Source: Streptomyces formicae
GTDB lineage: Bacteria > Actinomycetota > Actinomycetes > Streptomycetales > Streptomycetaceae
Direction: 5' to 3'
DNA length: 64,000 nucleotides
Assembly: GCF_002556545.1 (NCBI RefSeq)
Contig: NZ_CP022685.1
Coordinates: forward strand, 5,682,001-5,746,000
The notes under the pieces were generated by a model, which was not told the origin of the DNA, made no database searches, and was given only the letters and a program-made list of their open reading frames with translations. Made by a program: the position numbers and the translations under genes. Numbering within the stretch: position 1 is the stretch's first letter; every line of letters starts with the position of its first letter. Of the stretch, positions 55,525-64,000 are shown piece by piece.

Positions 55525-58500
55525 ATGCGATTCGAGGTGCTTGGCCCGTTGGTGGTGCGCACGCGGGACGGGGCGGCCGCGCCCGCTCCCGAGCCGAAGG
55601 TGCGCGCGCTGCTCGCCGCGCTCCTCGTGCGGGCGGGCCGCCCGGTCCCGGTGGACACGCTCGTCGACGATCTCTGGGGCGACCGGCTTCCGTCGTCGCC
55701 CGGCAACTCCCTCCAGACGAAGGTCTCCCAATTGCGCCGAACCCTGGAGGCGGCCGAGCCGGGCGGCCGCGGCCTCGTCGCACGCGGTCCTGCCGGATAC
55801 GAGCTGCGCGTCTCGCGCGAGGACGTGGACGCCGACCGGTTCGCTTCGCTGGCCTCGCGCGCGTACGACGCGGGCGCCGATCCCCGTACGAAAGCGTCAC
55901 TCCTGACCGACGCCCTGGCGCTGTGGCGCGGACCCGCGTATGCCGACTTCCGCGACGCCGATTTCGTACGCGAGACGGTCGCGCACCTCGACGAGCAGCG
56001 GCTCACCGCGCAGGAGACCCTGGCCGAACTCCGCCTCGGCCTCGGCGAACACGCGCTGCTCGCCGACGAACTCGCGCCACTGGTCGCGCGGGAGCCCCTC
56101 CGTGAACGGCTGCGCGGCACCTACCTGACCGCCCTGTACCGTTCGGGCCGCACGGCCGAGGCGCTGGAGTCCTACCGAGACCTGCGACTGCGCCTCGCCG
56201 ACGAACACGGCATCGATCCGGGCCCCGAACTCGGCGCCCTGCACGAGGCGATGCTCCGCCAGGACGTGTCCGCCTCGCCTGCCGTGTCTGCCGTGGCGCG
56301 GCCGCTCATGAACCTGCCCGCGCAGGTCACCGGCCTCATCGGCCGCGAACAGGCGGTCAAGCGCGTACGCGAACTGATCATGTCCGGACGCCTGGTCACC
56401 CTCACCGGGCCCGGCGGCGTCGGCAAGACCCGCCTCGCCCTGGAATCGGCGGCGGCCCTGGCGGAGCACTTCCCCGACGGCATCCACCTGGCCGAACTCG
56501 CGGGCACCCGGGGCGAGGTGACCTCCACGGTCGCGGCGGCCCTCGGCATCCGCGACGACGCCCCGGCTGATCCGCCGGAGCCGGAGCCGGGGGCGGCGTC
56601 GGCCTCCTCCGACGGGTCAACCGTGGCATCTGAGGGACTCGGGCAGCCGGGACGGCTTGAGCAGCCCGGTCGGATAGGACAGCCCGGTCGGCTCGGACAG
56701 TCCGGTCGGCTCGGGAGGCTCGGGCGGGCTCTCGCGGGGTGTCGGCTCCTGCTGGTCCTCGACAACTGTGAACACGTCCTCGGCCCCGCGGCCGACCTCG
56801 CCGCCGAACTCCTGCGCCACGCACCGCACCTGCGCATCCTCGCCACCAGTCAGGAGCCGCTCGCCCTGTCCGGCGAGATCATCGAGGCGGTCGCGCCGCT
56901 CGGCGAGGAAGAGGCGCTGCGGCTCTTCGCCACCCGGGCGGCGGCCACCGCGCCCGGCTTCGTCCTCGACGACGGCAACCGCGAGGCCGCCGCCCTCATC
57001 TGCCGCCGCCTCGACGGCATCCCGCTCGCCGTGGAACTCGCCGCCACCCGCGTACGCGCCTTGGGCGTGCACGCCCTCGCCGACCGCCTGCACGACCGCT
57101 TCCGCCTCCTGAACCAGGTCCGCCGCGACGCCCCGGCCCGCCAGCGCACCCTGCGCGCGATGATCGACTGGAGCTGGGAGCTCCTCACGCCCCCGGAACG
57201 CCGGGCCCTGCGTCAACTGGCTGTATTCAGCGGCGATTTCACCCTGGAGAGCGCGGAGGAGGTGCTGTCACCTCCGGAGTCGGTAGGGCCGGAGTCGGCT
57301 GGACCGGAGTCGGTCGGGCCGGAGGCTGCCGGGTCGGAGTCGGCCGGACCGGAGGGTGTCGCGTCCGAGGTGGTCGTGGAGGACGACGTCCTCGACCTGG
57401 TCACCCGCCTGGTGGACCGCTCCCTCCTCACCCCGGCGCCGGGGGCCACCCCCGAGATCCGCTACCGCATGCTCGAATCCGTCACCGCGTACGGCCTCGA
57501 ACGCCTCGACAAGGCCGCCGAGACCGCCACCCTGCGCCGCCGCCACGCCCACCACTTCGCCGCCCTCGCCGAACGCGGTGCCGCCGCCCTGCGCGGCCCC
57601 GGACAACGGAGCTGGCTGCGGCGGCTCGACCGCGAGGCGGTGAACCTGCGCGCCGCGCTGGAGTGGTCCGCCGATGAAGCCGACGCCACCACGGCCCTGC
57701 GCCTGGTCAACGCCCTGACCTGGTACTGGTTCCTGCGCGGCCGCCTCCGCGAGGCCATGCGCTCCTTGGACCTGGCCCTGAACCTCACGTCGGAACCTCA
57801 GGTCCACGCCACGGACCTCCGCTCGGCCCGCACTGCCGCCGCCTCCGCCCACGCCGCCTTCGCCCTGCTGACCGGCGAGGAGACCTGCGCGCACGGCCTC
57901 ACCTGCGAGCGCGAGGCCACCACCCCCGCTGACGCCCGCTCCCGCTGGCTGCTCGCCTTCGCGCGGTGCGGGTTCGACCACACGGCGAGCGAGGATGCCC
58001 GGGTCGACGCGCTGCTCGCCGAGTTCCGGGCCGCGGGCGACCGCTGGGGCGAGGCCGCGGCCCTGTCCACCCGTGCCACCCGCGCCCTCTACCGCGGCGA
58101 CCTCGTGGCCCTGCGCGACAACGCCACCCGCAGCGCTGCCCTCTTCACCGAACTGGGCGACCGCTGGGGCCAGTTGCAGTCGTCAGAACAACTCGGCGTG
58201 CTCGCCGAGATCGCCGCCGACTACGACGAAGCGGCCCGTCTCCAACGCGACGGCCTGCGCGGCGCCGAGGAACTCGAACTCTGGACCGACCTCTCCTTCC
58301 GCCTCTCCCGCCTCGGTAGACTCGCCCTCCTGACCGGCGACGACCCCGCCGCCACCGACCACCACCAGCGCGCGGCCCGCCTCGCCGCCCAGCAGTCGCA
58401 CCGCCCCGCCCAGCAGTTCGCCGAGACGGGCCTGGCCATCGGCGCCCGCCACCGCGGCGACCTGGACACCGCGGAGGAACTCCTCGTGCCCTGGCTGGAC

Positions 58501-58836
58501 TTCAACCGCCGCTTCGGCGTCGACTCCGGCACGGCCTTGATCCTGGCCCAGCTCGGCTACGTCGCCGAACAGCGCGGCGACGCCCCGCGCGCGGAGGAAC
58601 TCCACCGCGACGGCCTGGCCGTGGCCCGCACCACCGGCGACGAACGCGCCGTGGCCCTCGCCCTGGAAGGACTCGCGGGCGCCCGCGCCCTGGCCGACGA
58701 TCCCACCCACGCCGCCGAACTCCTCGGCACCGCGGCCGCCCTCCGCGAGGCAGCGGGCGCGCCCCTGCCGCCCGCCGAACGCAAGGACGTGGGCCGCGCC
58801 CTCCAGCGCATCCGCGCGACCCATCAGCCGTCGTAG
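55525..58836 (+). CDS. AfsR/SARP-type regulator with NB-ARC and TPR domains
   Basis: An 1103-residue STAND-class regulator. Residues 1-95 form an OmpR-like winged-helix DNA-binding domain (FEVLGPLVVR, VDDLWGDRLPSSPGNSL), 100-245 a bacterial transcriptional activator (BTAD) domain, and 265-500 an NB-ARC ATPase (Walker A GPGGVGKTR at about 291; LLLVLDNCEHVL as Walker B; SGEIIEAVAPLG nearby). The rest is TPR-like. Two low-complexity insertions, GRLGQSGRLGRLG-like near 375-410 and VGPESAGPES-like near 585-615, are length-variable. Targets are unknown; antibiotic or stress pathways are typical. ATG 55525 with CGTGGCCGT upstream. Confidence 0.92.
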   Translation: MRFEVLGPLVVRTRDGAAAPAPEPKVRALLAALLVRAGRPVPVDTLVDDLWGDRLPSSPGNSLQTKVSQLRRTLEAAEPGGRGLVARGPAGYELRVSREDVDADRFASLASRAYDAGADPRTKASLLTDALALWRGPAYADFRDADFVRETVAHLDEQRLTAQETLAELRLGLGEHALLADELAPLVAREPLRERLRGTYLTALYRSGRTAEALESYRDLRLRLADEHGIDPGPELGALHEAMLRQDVSASPAVSAVARPLMNLPAQVTGLIGREQAVKRVRELIMSGRLVTLTGPGGVGKTRLALESAAALAEHFPDGIHLAELAGTRGEVTSTVAAALGIRDDAPADPPEPEPGAASASSDGSTVASEGLGQPGRLEQPGRIGQPGRLGQSGRLGRLGRALAGCRLLLVLDNCEHVLGPAADLAAELLRHAPHLRILATSQEPLALSGEIIEAVAPLGEEEALRLFATRAAATAPGFVLDDGNREAAALICRRLDGIPLAVELAATRVRALGVHALADRLHDRFRLLNQVRRDAPARQRTLRAMIDWSWELLTPPERRALRQLAVFSGDFTLESAEEVLSPPESVGPESAGPESVGPEAAGSESAGPEGVASEVVVEDDVLDLVTRLVDRSLLTPAPGATPEIRYRMLESVTAYGLERLDKAAETATLRRRHAHHFAALAERGAAALRGPGQRSWLRRLDREAVNLRAALEWSADEADATTALRLVNALTWYWFLRGRLREAMRSLDLALNLTSEPQVHATDLRSARTAAASAHAAFALLTGEETCAHGLTCEREATTPADARSRWLLAFARCGFDHTASEDARVDALLAEFRAAGDRWGEAAALSTRATRALYRGDLVALRDNATRSAALFTELGDRWGQLQSSEQLGVLAEIAADYDEAARLQRDGLRGAEELELWTDLSFRLSRLGRLALLTGDDPAATDHHQRAARLAAQQSHRPAQQFAETGLAIGARHRGDLDTAEELLVPWLDFNRRFGVDSGTALILAQLGYVAEQRGDAPRAEELHRDGLAVARTTGDERAVALALEGLAGARALADDPTHAAELLGTAAALREAAGAPLPPAERKDVGRALQRIRATHQPS

Positions 58837-59297
58837 TACCCGGGACTCATGATGATGCCGATCTCACGGCTGGGGTCCCCCTTGCCCTCGCCCTTGTGCT
58901 TGAGGTCGATCGACAGGGGCTCTGCCTCCCCCTCGAACTTGAGCTCGGTGATCCAGGTGCTGATCGTGTCGTCGCCGAAGTCCGCGACGACCGGCTTCTG
59001 TGCCGCGTCCCCCCACTTCTTCACCCAGGCCCGGGCGGTCTTCCGCGCTCCGTTGTCGTCCTCCGCCAGCTCGGCGAGACCTTCGGCGTCCCGTTCCTTC
59101 AGCCGCACCAGGGCCTGCTCGACGACGGCCAGCGTCTCCGGTATCGGGCGGCCTGTGACGCTCAGTTCGAGGTCCGCGGTGCCGTCCTTGACGTATCGAG
59201 GGGCCTTGTCCTCCTCGCCGAGTGCGAACTGACAGGCCGCGAACAGCAGCAGTGCCGCCGCCACCAGTGCCCCCCAGTGCCACGCCCGTACCCCCAC
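58824..59297 (-). CDS. Small lipoprotein of unknown function
   Basis: A 157-residue protein with a short basic start, a hydrophobic segment and lipobox LFAAC (Cys about residue 21). The mature part is mainly helix and strand, with no recognised domain; RPIPETLAVVEQALVRLKER and ARAWVKKWGDA are the clearest helices. GTG 59297 starts it. Its 3' end overlaps the regulator gene by 13 bases, tail to tail. Confidence 0.7.
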   Translation of the reverse strand: MGVRAWHWGALVAAALLLFAACQFALGEEDKAPRYVKDGTADLELSVTGRPIPETLAVVEQALVRLKERDAEGLAELAEDDNGARKTARAWVKKWGDAAQKPVVADFGDDTISTWITELKFEGEAEPLSIDLKHKGEGKGDPSREIGIIMSPGYYDG

Positions 59298-59434
59298 AGA
59301 ACCCCACCCCGCACAGCTTCACCAATCCGGACAAAAGAGAAGTAAAGCTATACGGGAACGGGATCGCCCCGCCAGGGTCGAACGTCCTGAAAGGGTCCAT
59401 CTACCTCAAACTGCGCCAAACGACCCGGTCGGAC

Positions 59435-60676
59435 TCAGCTCAGTACGTCCCGCAGCTGGTCGAGCCCCCAGTCCAGATCCTCCTTGCTGATCACCAGCGG
59501 GGGAGCGATCCGGATCGTCGCCCCATGCGTGTCCTTCACCAGCACCCCGCGCTCCATCAACTTCTCCGAGATCTCCCTCCCCGTGCCGTACGACGGGGCG
59601 ATGTCGACGCCCGCCCACAGCCCGCGCCCCCGGACCTCCGTCACCTTGCCCGTGCCGGTGAGCAGCCTCAGCTCCGCGTGGAGGTGCTCGCCGAGTTCCG
59701 TCGCCCGCTGCTGGAACTCACCCGTCGACAGCATGTCGATGACCTCGAGCGCCACCGCGCAGGCGAGCGGATTGCCGCCGAACGTCGACCCGTGCTCGCC
59801 CGGCTTGAACACCCCGAGCACATCGGTGTCGGCGACCACCGCGGACACCGGCACGACCCCGCCCCCGAGCGCCTTGCCGAGCACGTACACGTCCGGCACC
59901 ACGCCCTCGTGCTCGCACGCGAACGTCCGTCCTGTTCTGCCGAGCCCCGACTGGATCTCGTCCGCCATGAACAGGACCCCGCGCTCGCGGGTCAACTCCC
60001 GCACCCCCGCCAGATATCCGGGCGGCGGCACCAGCACCCCGGCCTCACCCTGGATCGGTTCGATGAGCACCGCCACGGTGTTGTCGGTGATCGCGGCCCG
60101 CATCGCCCCCAGGTCGCCGTACGGCACGATCTCGAATCCCGGCGTGTAGGGACCGAAGTCCGCCCGCGCCTCCTCGTCGGTGGAGAAGCTGACGATGGTC
60201 GTGGTCCTGCCGTGGAAGTTGTCGGCCGCGACGACGATCTTCGCCTGCCCGTCGGGCACGCCCTTGACGCGGTACCCCCACTTCCGCGCGGTCTTCACGG
60301 CGGTCTCCACCGCCTCCGCGCCGGTGTTCATCGGCAGCACCATCTCCTTGCCGCAGAGCTCGGCGAGGCGCGTACAGAACTCCGCGAACCGGTCGTGGTG
60401 GAAGGCGCGCGAGGTGAGCGTCACCCGATCCAGTTGTGCCTTGGCCGCATCGATCAGACGGCGGTTGCCGTGGCCGAAGTTGAGCGCCGAGTACCCGGCG
60501 AGCATGTCGAGGTAGCGGCGTCCCTCGACATCGGTCATCCAGGCACCTTCGGCCGACGCGACCACGATGGGCAGCGGGTGGTAGTTGTGCGCGCTGTGCG
60601 ACTCGGCCGAGGCGATCAACTCCTCGGTGGCCGATGACGACGGCGATGACGCAGAAGCAGCTGGCGTGGTCGACAC
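59435..60676 (-). CDS. rocD: Ornithine aminotransferase
   Basis: A 413-residue PLP aminotransferase of the class-III group. It converts ornithine and 2-oxoglutarate to glutamate semialdehyde and glutamate, linking arginine and proline metabolism. RocD markers are NYHPLPIVVASAEGAWM, LDMLAGYSALNFGHGN, MNTGAEAVETAVKTARKWGY, and the PLP-Lys in LGKALGGGVVPVSAV (about residue 265). GTG 60676 has GGAG upstream; the first 25 residues are a Ser/Ala-rich tail. It is divergent from glyA with 242 bases between start codons. Confidence 0.95.
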   Translation of the reverse strand: MSTTPAASASSPSSSATEELIASAESHSAHNYHPLPIVVASAEGAWMTDVEGRRYLDMLAGYSALNFGHGNRRLIDAAKAQLDRVTLTSRAFHHDRFAEFCTRLAELCGKEMVLPMNTGAEAVETAVKTARKWGYRVKGVPDGQAKIVVAADNFHGRTTTIVSFSTDEEARADFGPYTPGFEIVPYGDLGAMRAAITDNTVAVLIEPIQGEAGVLVPPPGYLAGVRELTRERGVLFMADEIQSGLGRTGRTFACEHEGVVPDVYVLGKALGGGVVPVSAVVADTDVLGVFKPGEHGSTFGGNPLACAVALEVIDMLSTGEFQQRATELGEHLHAELRLLTGTGKVTEVRGRGLWAGVDIAPSYGTGREISEKLMERGVLVKDTHGATIRIAPPLVISKEDLDWGLDQLRDVLS

Positions 60677-60790
60677 GGGGTCTCCGTTCGTCGTGCGGCG
60701 TGAGGCGGGTGTGGCGCCCAATTTCTATCGTCGCTCGCATCGTGGACGAAGAAACATGCCGTATCGGCGCGCCAGCTAAGGTGGCCCCTA

Positions 60791-60875
60791 CAGCACGGCG
60801 ACTGGCGCACGGGGAACGGACCCCGAGGAAGCCGTGCGAGGCAGAACCTTCGAGGTGCCGCCCGCCTGGGCACCC
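60791..60875 (+). promoter_or_regulatory. ZTP (pfl) riboswitch upstream of glyA
   Basis: The first stem is GCACGGC (60793-60799) with GCCGTGC (60831-60837). Inside it lie ACTGGCG and the GGGG/CCCC hairpin of the pfl consensus. The terminal block GCCCGCCTGGGCACC (60860-60874) is the conserved CGCCTGGGCA element that contacts the ligand. A promoter -10 (TAAGGT, 60777-60782) puts the start at about 60789, right at the aptamer. ZTP/ZMP accumulate when folate one-carbon units are short, and this class then raises expression of folate genes such as glyA. Confidence 0.92.
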
Positions 60876-60918
60876 CGGGACCACGACCGGACACTCACCG
60901 CTCGCCCCGGAGGACGCC

Positions 60919-62214
60919 ATGACTCTCCCTTCTTCCGCTCGGCCCGGCTCCGGGCCCATCCATCCCGCGTTGACGGCCACCGACCCCGAACTGGCCGCCC
61001 TGGTCGACGCCGAGGAGCGGTTGCAGGCCGACACCCTGCGACTGATCCCCAGCGAGAACTACGTATCCACCGCGGTCCTCGAGGCCTCGGGCACCGTCCT
61101 GCAGAACAAGTACAGCGAGGGCTACCCGGGCCGCCGCTACTACGAGGGCCAGCAGAACATCGACCTCGTCGAGCGTCTGGCCATCGCCCGCGCCAAAGCC
61201 GTCTTCGGCGTCGAGCACGCCAACGTCCAGCCCTACTCCGGCTCCCCGGCCAACCTCGCCGTCTACCTCGCCTTCGCCGAGCCCGGCGACACCGTGATGG
61301 GCATGGCCCTGCCGATGGGCGGCCACCTCACCCACGGCTGGGGCGTCTCCGCCACCGGCAAGTGGTTCCGCGGCGTGCAGTACGGCGTGCGCCAGGACAC
61401 CGGTCTCGTCGACCTCGACGAAGTCCGCGACCTCGCCCTCAAGGAACGCCCCAAGCTGATCTTCTGCGGTGGCACCGCCCTTCCCCGCACCATCGACTTC
61501 GCGGCCTTCGCCGAGATCGCCCGCGAGGCCGGTGCGGTCCTGGTCGCCGACATCGCGCACATCGCCGGACTCATCGCGGGCGGCGCCCATCCCTCACCGG
61601 TGCCGCACGCCGACGTGATCTCCACGACCACCCACAAGACCCTGCGCGGCCCGCGCGGCGCGATGCTCATGTCCCGCGAGGAGCACGCCAAAACCATCGA
61701 CAAGGCGGTCTTCCCCGGTCTGCAGGGCGGCCCGCACAACCAGACCACCGCGGCCATCGCGGTCGCCCTGCACGAGGCGTCCCAGCCCTCCTTCCGTGAC
61801 TACGCCCACGCCGTCGTCGCCAACGCCAAGGCCCTCGCCGAAGCCCTCCTCGCCCGCGGCTTCGACCTGGTCTCCGGCGGCACCGACAACCATCTGATCC
61901 TGATGGACCTCACCCCCAAGGACGTCCCGGGCAAGGTCGCCGCCAAGGCCCTGGACCGGGCCGGGATCGTCGTCAACTACAACACCGTGCCGTTCGACCC
62001 GAGGAAGCCCTTCGATCCCTCGGGCATCCGCATCGGCACCCCCTCCCTCACCTCGCGCGGACTGGGTCCGGAGCACATGGCGACCGTCGCCGACTGGATC
62101 GACCGCTCGGTCACCGCCGCGGGTGCCGGGGACGAGGACGCCCTGACGAAGATCCGGTGCGAGGTCGCCGACCTGATGGCCGCCCACCCGGCCCCGGGCC
62201 TGCCGACCGTCTGA
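60919..62214 (+). CDS. glyA: Serine hydroxymethyltransferase
   Basis: A 431-residue PLP enzyme converting serine and tetrahydrofolate to glycine and 5,10-methylene-THF, the main one-carbon entry into purine and thymidylate synthesis. It has LIPSENYVSTAVLEASG, the YEGQQNIDLVERLAI segment, the PLP-binding Lys in TTTHKTLRGPRG (about residue 242) and the C-terminal IGTPSLTSRG. ATG 60919 has CGGAGG four bases upstream. It is controlled by the ZTP riboswitch in its leader and supplies the methylene-THF that FolD turns into the formyl donor for PurN and PurH. Confidence 0.97.
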   Translation: MTLPSSARPGSGPIHPALTATDPELAALVDAEERLQADTLRLIPSENYVSTAVLEASGTVLQNKYSEGYPGRRYYEGQQNIDLVERLAIARAKAVFGVEHANVQPYSGSPANLAVYLAFAEPGDTVMGMALPMGGHLTHGWGVSATGKWFRGVQYGVRQDTGLVDLDEVRDLALKERPKLIFCGGTALPRTIDFAAFAEIAREAGAVLVADIAHIAGLIAGGAHPSPVPHADVISTTTHKTLRGPRGAMLMSREEHAKTIDKAVFPGLQGGPHNQTTAAIAVALHEASQPSFRDYAHAVVANAKALAEALLARGFDLVSGGTDNHLILMDLTPKDVPGKVAAKALDRAGIVVNYNTVPFDPRKPFDPSGIRIGTPSLTSRGLGPEHMATVADWIDRSVTAAGAGDEDALTKIRCEVADLMAAHPAPGLPTV

Positions 62215-62359
62215 CCCGCCGCCTGATCCGCTGCCTGATCCGCTGCCTGATCCGCCGCCGGAATCCGTCCGCCGTGCTCGCCGTCTGCCCGGCGGGCGCG
62301 GTGGACGGCCACTCACAGGCCCTGCGACTCACAGGCTCGGCGACTCAAGGCCCTGCGGC

Positions 62360-63100
62360 TCACAGGTCCCGCAGCTTCTGGCGGGGCCCGCGATCCTGGG
62401 GCCGTCGCCGCCACGCCGACGCCGCCGCCCAGCCCTCGGTCACCGGCCCGCGCAGCAGCAGCGCGGCGACCGCCCCGGCTCCGGCGCCCGGTATCGCCCA
62501 CCACCATTCGGTGTCGGAACTTCCCCCGCTGCCGCCCCTCGCTTCGGCCGCCTGCGGGTCCTCACGCTTCTCCGGTGCTGCTGGTGCCGCCGGTGTCTCC
62601 TCATCGCTGGGCGCGATCCCGGAATGGCCCTCCTGGGACGCCTTGCCCATCAGCCCCAGCTGCTTGAGCAGGGACCTCAGGCGCTCGGGATCCCTGGCCT
62701 TGTACCAGGTGCCGTTGAGTGATGCGACGTCCGTCGAGCGGTGCACCCAGACGTCCGCGCCCTTCTTGCCGGACAGCGGGGGATAGACGCGGTCCACCCG
62801 CCACGTGCTCACGTCGTGCACCATCCAGGTGATGTTGATCTGGCGGGTGCTTTCGCCGATGCCGAGACCCGGCGGCTGCTCGCCCGGTCCGTCGAGGGCA
62901 CCGGCCGGTTCGAGCGAGCGCTCCAACTGGCCGTACCTCGCGTCGTTGTTGTAGAGCGCCGCCGCCTCCGTGCTCTCCGGTGAGACGAGCAGCACGCTCG
63001 TCGGCCCGCCTGCCACCGCGTGCGGTGCGCTCAGCACCACCAGAGCGGTCGCGGCCGCGAGCCCGACCGCCGATCCCCACGCTCCCCTTGCCTTCCCCAT
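62360..63100 (-). CDS. Secreted membrane-anchored protein of unknown function
   Basis: A 246-residue protein with a signal peptide (about 1-30, VGLAAATALVVLSAPHAVA), an extracellular domain of about 150 residues (ITWMVHDVSTWRVDRVYPPL, STDVASLNGTWYKARDPERL), a Ser/Gly/Glu-rich spacer and a C-terminal membrane helix (about 208-225) with an Arg-rich tail. That is a type-I membrane topology. No domain name can be assigned. ATG 63100 with GGGGGATC upstream. It follows the next upstream gene on the same strand. Confidence 0.75.
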   Translation of the reverse strand: MGKARGAWGSAVGLAAATALVVLSAPHAVAGGPTSVLLVSPESTEAAALYNNDARYGQLERSLEPAGALDGPGEQPPGLGIGESTRQINITWMVHDVSTWRVDRVYPPLSGKKGADVWVHRSTDVASLNGTWYKARDPERLRSLLKQLGLMGKASQEGHSGIAPSDEETPAAPAAPEKREDPQAAEARGGSGGSSDTEWWWAIPGAGAGAVAALLLRGPVTEGWAAASAWRRRPQDRGPRQKLRDL

Positions 63101-63172
63101 GTCCGATCCCCCAGCCGCCCCGCGGCGCGGCCCCTCCGCGCCGGTTCACTTCTGGTACACCGGCCGAGCCGT

Positions 63173-64000
63173 TCAGGTTCCCGATCCGGACGACCCGGAA
63201 GGAACGGATTCGGCGATCTTCAGCGCCCGCTCCTTCGACGCCACTCCTTCGAGCCGCAGCGTCAGCCGCTCGCGGTCGCGCGTCCACAGCAGCGTCGGGC
63301 CCGCGACGCGCTCGGTACGCCGCCACCGGTCGCCGTCGCCGTCCGTCAGCCGGAGGGTGAGCCGATGCGGCTCGGCGAACCACAGCGCCGTCCCCCCGCC
63401 CACGTCGAGCCACTCGGGCAGTTTCGGCACCGTCTTGGCGAAGCCCGGGTCGAGGAGTGCCGGGTACTCGTCGAGCCGTATCGTCCGGCCGTCCTCGTGC
63501 CAGCACAGGGTGAGCAGGGCGCGGCCGCCCGGCTCCCGCGTCACCGACACCGCGGCCGGTGTGCCGAGCGCGCCCGGCACGACGGGCGCAAACCCGGCGA
63601 GGCGCCGGGCCTCGCGCATCGGGAGCGGATCGGCGCACGCGGGCACGCGCGCGCTGGCCGTCGGGGTCGCCGACGGGTCGTACCGCACCTCGACGCCGCC
63701 GAAGTCGAACCACTCGACGACCGCGGCCCGCACCGGAGGCGTGAGCGCGAGCACCGTGAGCAGCCCGCACAGCGCGGCCGTCACCGTTCGCCAGCGTGTC
63801 CGAAGGCCGCGCCGCAGCCGGTGCAGCCGCTCGACGGGGCCGGGCGGCTCGGCCACGGGAGGCGGGATCCTCTCCGCGAGTATCCGCGCGAGGACGCGCT
63901 CGGCCATGGAATCGCCCGGCTCGCCGCCCGCTCCGGGCGCGTCCAGCGACCGGCCCAGCGCCAGCAGCTCCTGGCGCAGCCGCTCCGGCTCGGGCGTGTC
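63173..64000 (-). CDS. Membrane protein with extracellular domain (5' end outside the window)
   Basis: An open frame of 275 codons that continues past the right edge; the ATG at 63907 is probably internal, because the upstream 31 codons (containing PEPERLRQELLALGRSLD) have coding character. The visible part has a cytoplasmic Arg-rich helix, one membrane helix (VTAALCGLLTVLALTPPVRAAV) and an external domain with two Cys (VPACADPLP and LTLCWHE). Actinobacterial proteins of this kind often sit after an ECF sigma gene. It is probably co-transcribed with the gene at 62360, 72 bases downstream. Confidence 0.72.
   Translation of the reverse strand, partial: DTPEPERLRQELLALGRSLDAPGAGGEPGDSMAERVLARILAERIPPPVAEPPGPVERLHRLRRGLRTRWRTVTAALCGLLTVLALTPPVRAAVVEWFDFGGVEVRYDPSATPTASARVPACADPLPMREARRLAGFAPVVPGALGTPAAVSVTREPGGRALLTLCWHEDGRTIRLDEYPALLDPGFAKTVPKLPEWLDVGGGTALWFAEPHRLTLRLTDGDGDRWRRTERVAGPTLLWTRDRERLTLRLEGVASKERALKIAESVPSGSSGSGT

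Noticed and set aside
60677..60918. Glycine or tetrahydrofolate riboswitch before glyA
   Set aside because: The sequence fits the ZTP (pfl) consensus block by block; glycine and THF aptamer cores are absent.
63173..63907. Start of the last minus-strand gene at ATG 63907
   Set aside because: The frame stays open to the window edge with coding-like residues upstream, so the true start is probably beyond base 64000.

Overview
The window is high-GC (about 70% or more) actinobacterial chromosome, almost certainly from a Streptomyces. Supporting points are GTG/TTG starts with GGAGG-type ribosome binding sites, many 4-nt stop/start overlaps, SARP/AfsR and XRE-DUF2690 regulators, and core blocks (pcrA, sucCD, purNH, folD, mdh) in the order I recall from the S. 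coelicolor core chromosome. I see no tRNA, rRNA, CRISPR array, insertion sequence or prophage. It is a conserved housekeeping region with small accessory islands.

Layout. 1-8.1 kb: tail of a membrane protein, a MerR-like regulator, then two cell-wall hydrolases (NlpC/P60 and M23) flanking the DNA helicase pcrA. The NlpC/P60 gene has a clear c-di-AMP (ydaO) riboswitch, and pcrA has a PafBC/RecA-NDp-type DNA-damage promoter. 8.5-9 kb: icmB, a free-standing B12-binding mutase subunit. 9-17 kb: a divergent five-gene module, DUF5691 and SWIM leftward, MoxR ATPase, DUF5682 and VWA rightward. It resembles the uncharacterised E. coli yehL-M-P-Q group, and both arms start from inverted copies of the same PafBC-type motif. 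This is the best candidate for an undescribed system. 17-18.8 kb: two exported repeat-rich proteins. 19-21.2 kb: sucC-sucD. 21.3-25.4 kb: an XRE/ECF-sigma-like membrane fusion, a DUF6350 membrane protein and another membrane protein. 25.7-30.3 kb: purN-purH, a membrane protein, folD-DUF3017. 30.5-34.5 kb: a NarL-type two-component system, a tendamistat-like secreted protein and an HTH-DUF2690 membrane regulator. 34.5-36.4 kb: a foldback palindrome, then mdh.

36.4-41 kb: an MFS exporter divergent from a LysR regulator, small HTH and membrane genes, and a lipoprotein. 41.1-48.4 kb: a glycine betaine cluster. An aldehyde dehydrogenase and a choline-dehydrogenase-like GMC oxidoreductase can make betaine, and an ABC importer (ATPase, double-length permease, lipoprotein receptor) can import it. 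48.5-51.7 kb: an ICL/PEP-mutase-like gene and two paralogous AhpD-like proteins, divergent from a PdxR/MocR regulator. 51.7-59.3 kb: a DMT transporter, a YgiB/YgiC-like pair, an NADPH oxidoreductase, an AfsR-like regulator and a lipoprotein. 59.4-62.2 kb: rocD divergent from glyA, which has a ZTP riboswitch. 62.4-64 kb: two membrane proteins, the last running off the window.

Several themes recur. Cell-wall remodelling and osmotic balance (c-di-AMP riboswitch, hydrolases, betaine synthesis and uptake) sit beside one-carbon and purine metabolism (purN, purH, folD, glyA with ZTP sensing), the TCA cycle (sucCD, mdh) and a DNA-damage circuit (pcrA plus the MoxR module). All family calls come from reading motifs by eye. 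No database search was run.
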